NCBI GenBank assembly: GCA_907165135.1
Contig: OU015569.1
Coordinates: forward strand, 124,001 to 188,000
Direction: 5' to 3'
DNA length: 64,000 nucleotides
Source of the DNA: Oikopleura dioica
Lineage: Eukaryota; Chordata; Appendicularia; Copelata; Oikopleuridae
Part shown: in pieces, positions 63,849 through 64,000 of the stretch
Layout of the letters: each line of letters starts with the position of its first letter
Numbering within the stretch: position 1 is the stretch's first letter
Position numbers and translations under genes: made by a program
The notes under the pieces: model-generated
What the model was told of the DNA's origin: nothing
What the model saw: only the letters and a program-made list of their open reading frames with translations
Database searches by the model: none

Positions 63849-63999
63849 CTCAAAAGTCGACGAAGATTCTGAAAATCGAGAAGCCGCTTGCGACTTCGAG
63901 TCAAAAAACTGAAGCCGCGCGAAGCGCGGCTTTTGATTTTCAAAACTCGAAGCCGCAAGCGGCTTCTTGACTTTCAGAATCTTCGTCGACTTTTGAGTG
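63849..63999. repeat. GCCGC palindrome copy F
   Basis: Shared core GAAAATCGAGAAGCCGCTTG with private outer arms ACTCAAAAGTCGACGAAGAT and ATCTTCGTCGACTTTTGAGT, a perfect mirror. It ends one base before the window edge. Confidence 0.9.
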
Positions 64000-64000
64000 A

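Noticed and set aside
1-64000. Spliced-leader RNA gene, rRNA, functional tRNA or CRISPR array
   Set aside because: I looked for the larvacean leader, rRNA cores, cloverleaf-consistent tRNAs and spaced direct repeats and saw none; a covariance-model scan would be decisive.

Overview
The window is eukaryotic and most likely from an appendicularian (larvacean) tunicate such as Oikopleura. Three observations support this. Genes are dense and split by introns often only 40-80 bp long. The gene families are animal and chordate-like: KDEL receptor, Olig-type bHLH, fibrinogen-related domain, GlcNAc/Gal-6-O-type sulfotransferase, TSP1/vWA/kelch proteins and intermediate filament. At least five introns only keep the reading frame if spliced GA-AG rather than GT-AG, a trait reported for larvaceans. 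The species itself is inferred and not proven. Exon models were built by hand from splice signals and phase continuity. Several genes close perfectly: KDEL receptor, tetraspan protein, RING protein, Olig and the LU-TSP1-vWA protein.

Layout. 0-7 kb: fibrinogen-related C-terminus (+), KDEL receptor (+), a small secreted protein (-) and a kinase-like protein (+). 7-10 kb: a 56-bp tandem repeat beside a tRNA-like sequence, then small unrecognised genes. 10-13.5 kb: carbohydrate sulfotransferase (-) whose introns hold giant palindromes. 13.5-18.3 kb: gene-free and dominated by repeats, including a 2-kb foldback. 18.5-22.4 kb: a 14-exon gene (-) encoding a catalytically dead trypsin domain fused to TSP1 repeats and a kelch propeller. 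22.5-26.7 kb: repeats. 26.9-28 kb: Olig-like bHLH (-). 29-30 kb: membrane-anchored EGF ligand (-). 30-33.4 kb: small ORFs and a coiled-coil gene (+). 34.5-36.2 kb: a single-pass membrane protein (+). 37.6-38 kb: a small acidic protein (-). 38-41.5 kb: repeats with a complete non-autonomous hAT element. 41.6-45 kb: a 45-residue membrane microprotein (-) and an MFS transporter (-). 47.4-49 kb: a four-TM protein (-). 50.9-51.7 kb: a protein with RNA-polymerase-II-CTD-like heptads (-). 52.4-54.7 kb: LU-mucin-TSP1-vWA protein (+). 54.9-56.3 kb: RING E3 (-). 59.7 kb to the end: intermediate filament gene (+), cut by the window edge.

Mobile DNA. The commonest repeat is a hairpin MITE with termini like CTGGGCTCGGCAACCTGTG and inner arms CTGAGTCAGGGTC. 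Two copies keep exact 8-bp target duplications, as does a separate 310-bp element, pointing to the hAT superfamily. A second MITE family has GTGATACCCTTATTTT termini. A third is a palindromic core (GAGAAGCCGCTTGCGGCTTC) whose outer arms are extended by sequence private to each locus. MITEs occupy introns, supply a splice acceptor, and in the kinase gene appear to be translated in frame.

Quality note. At least eleven reading-frame breaks are each repaired by adding one base to a homopolymer run. This looks like homopolymer contraction in a long-read consensus more than pseudogenisation. No prokaryotic features, CRISPR arrays or rRNA genes were seen.
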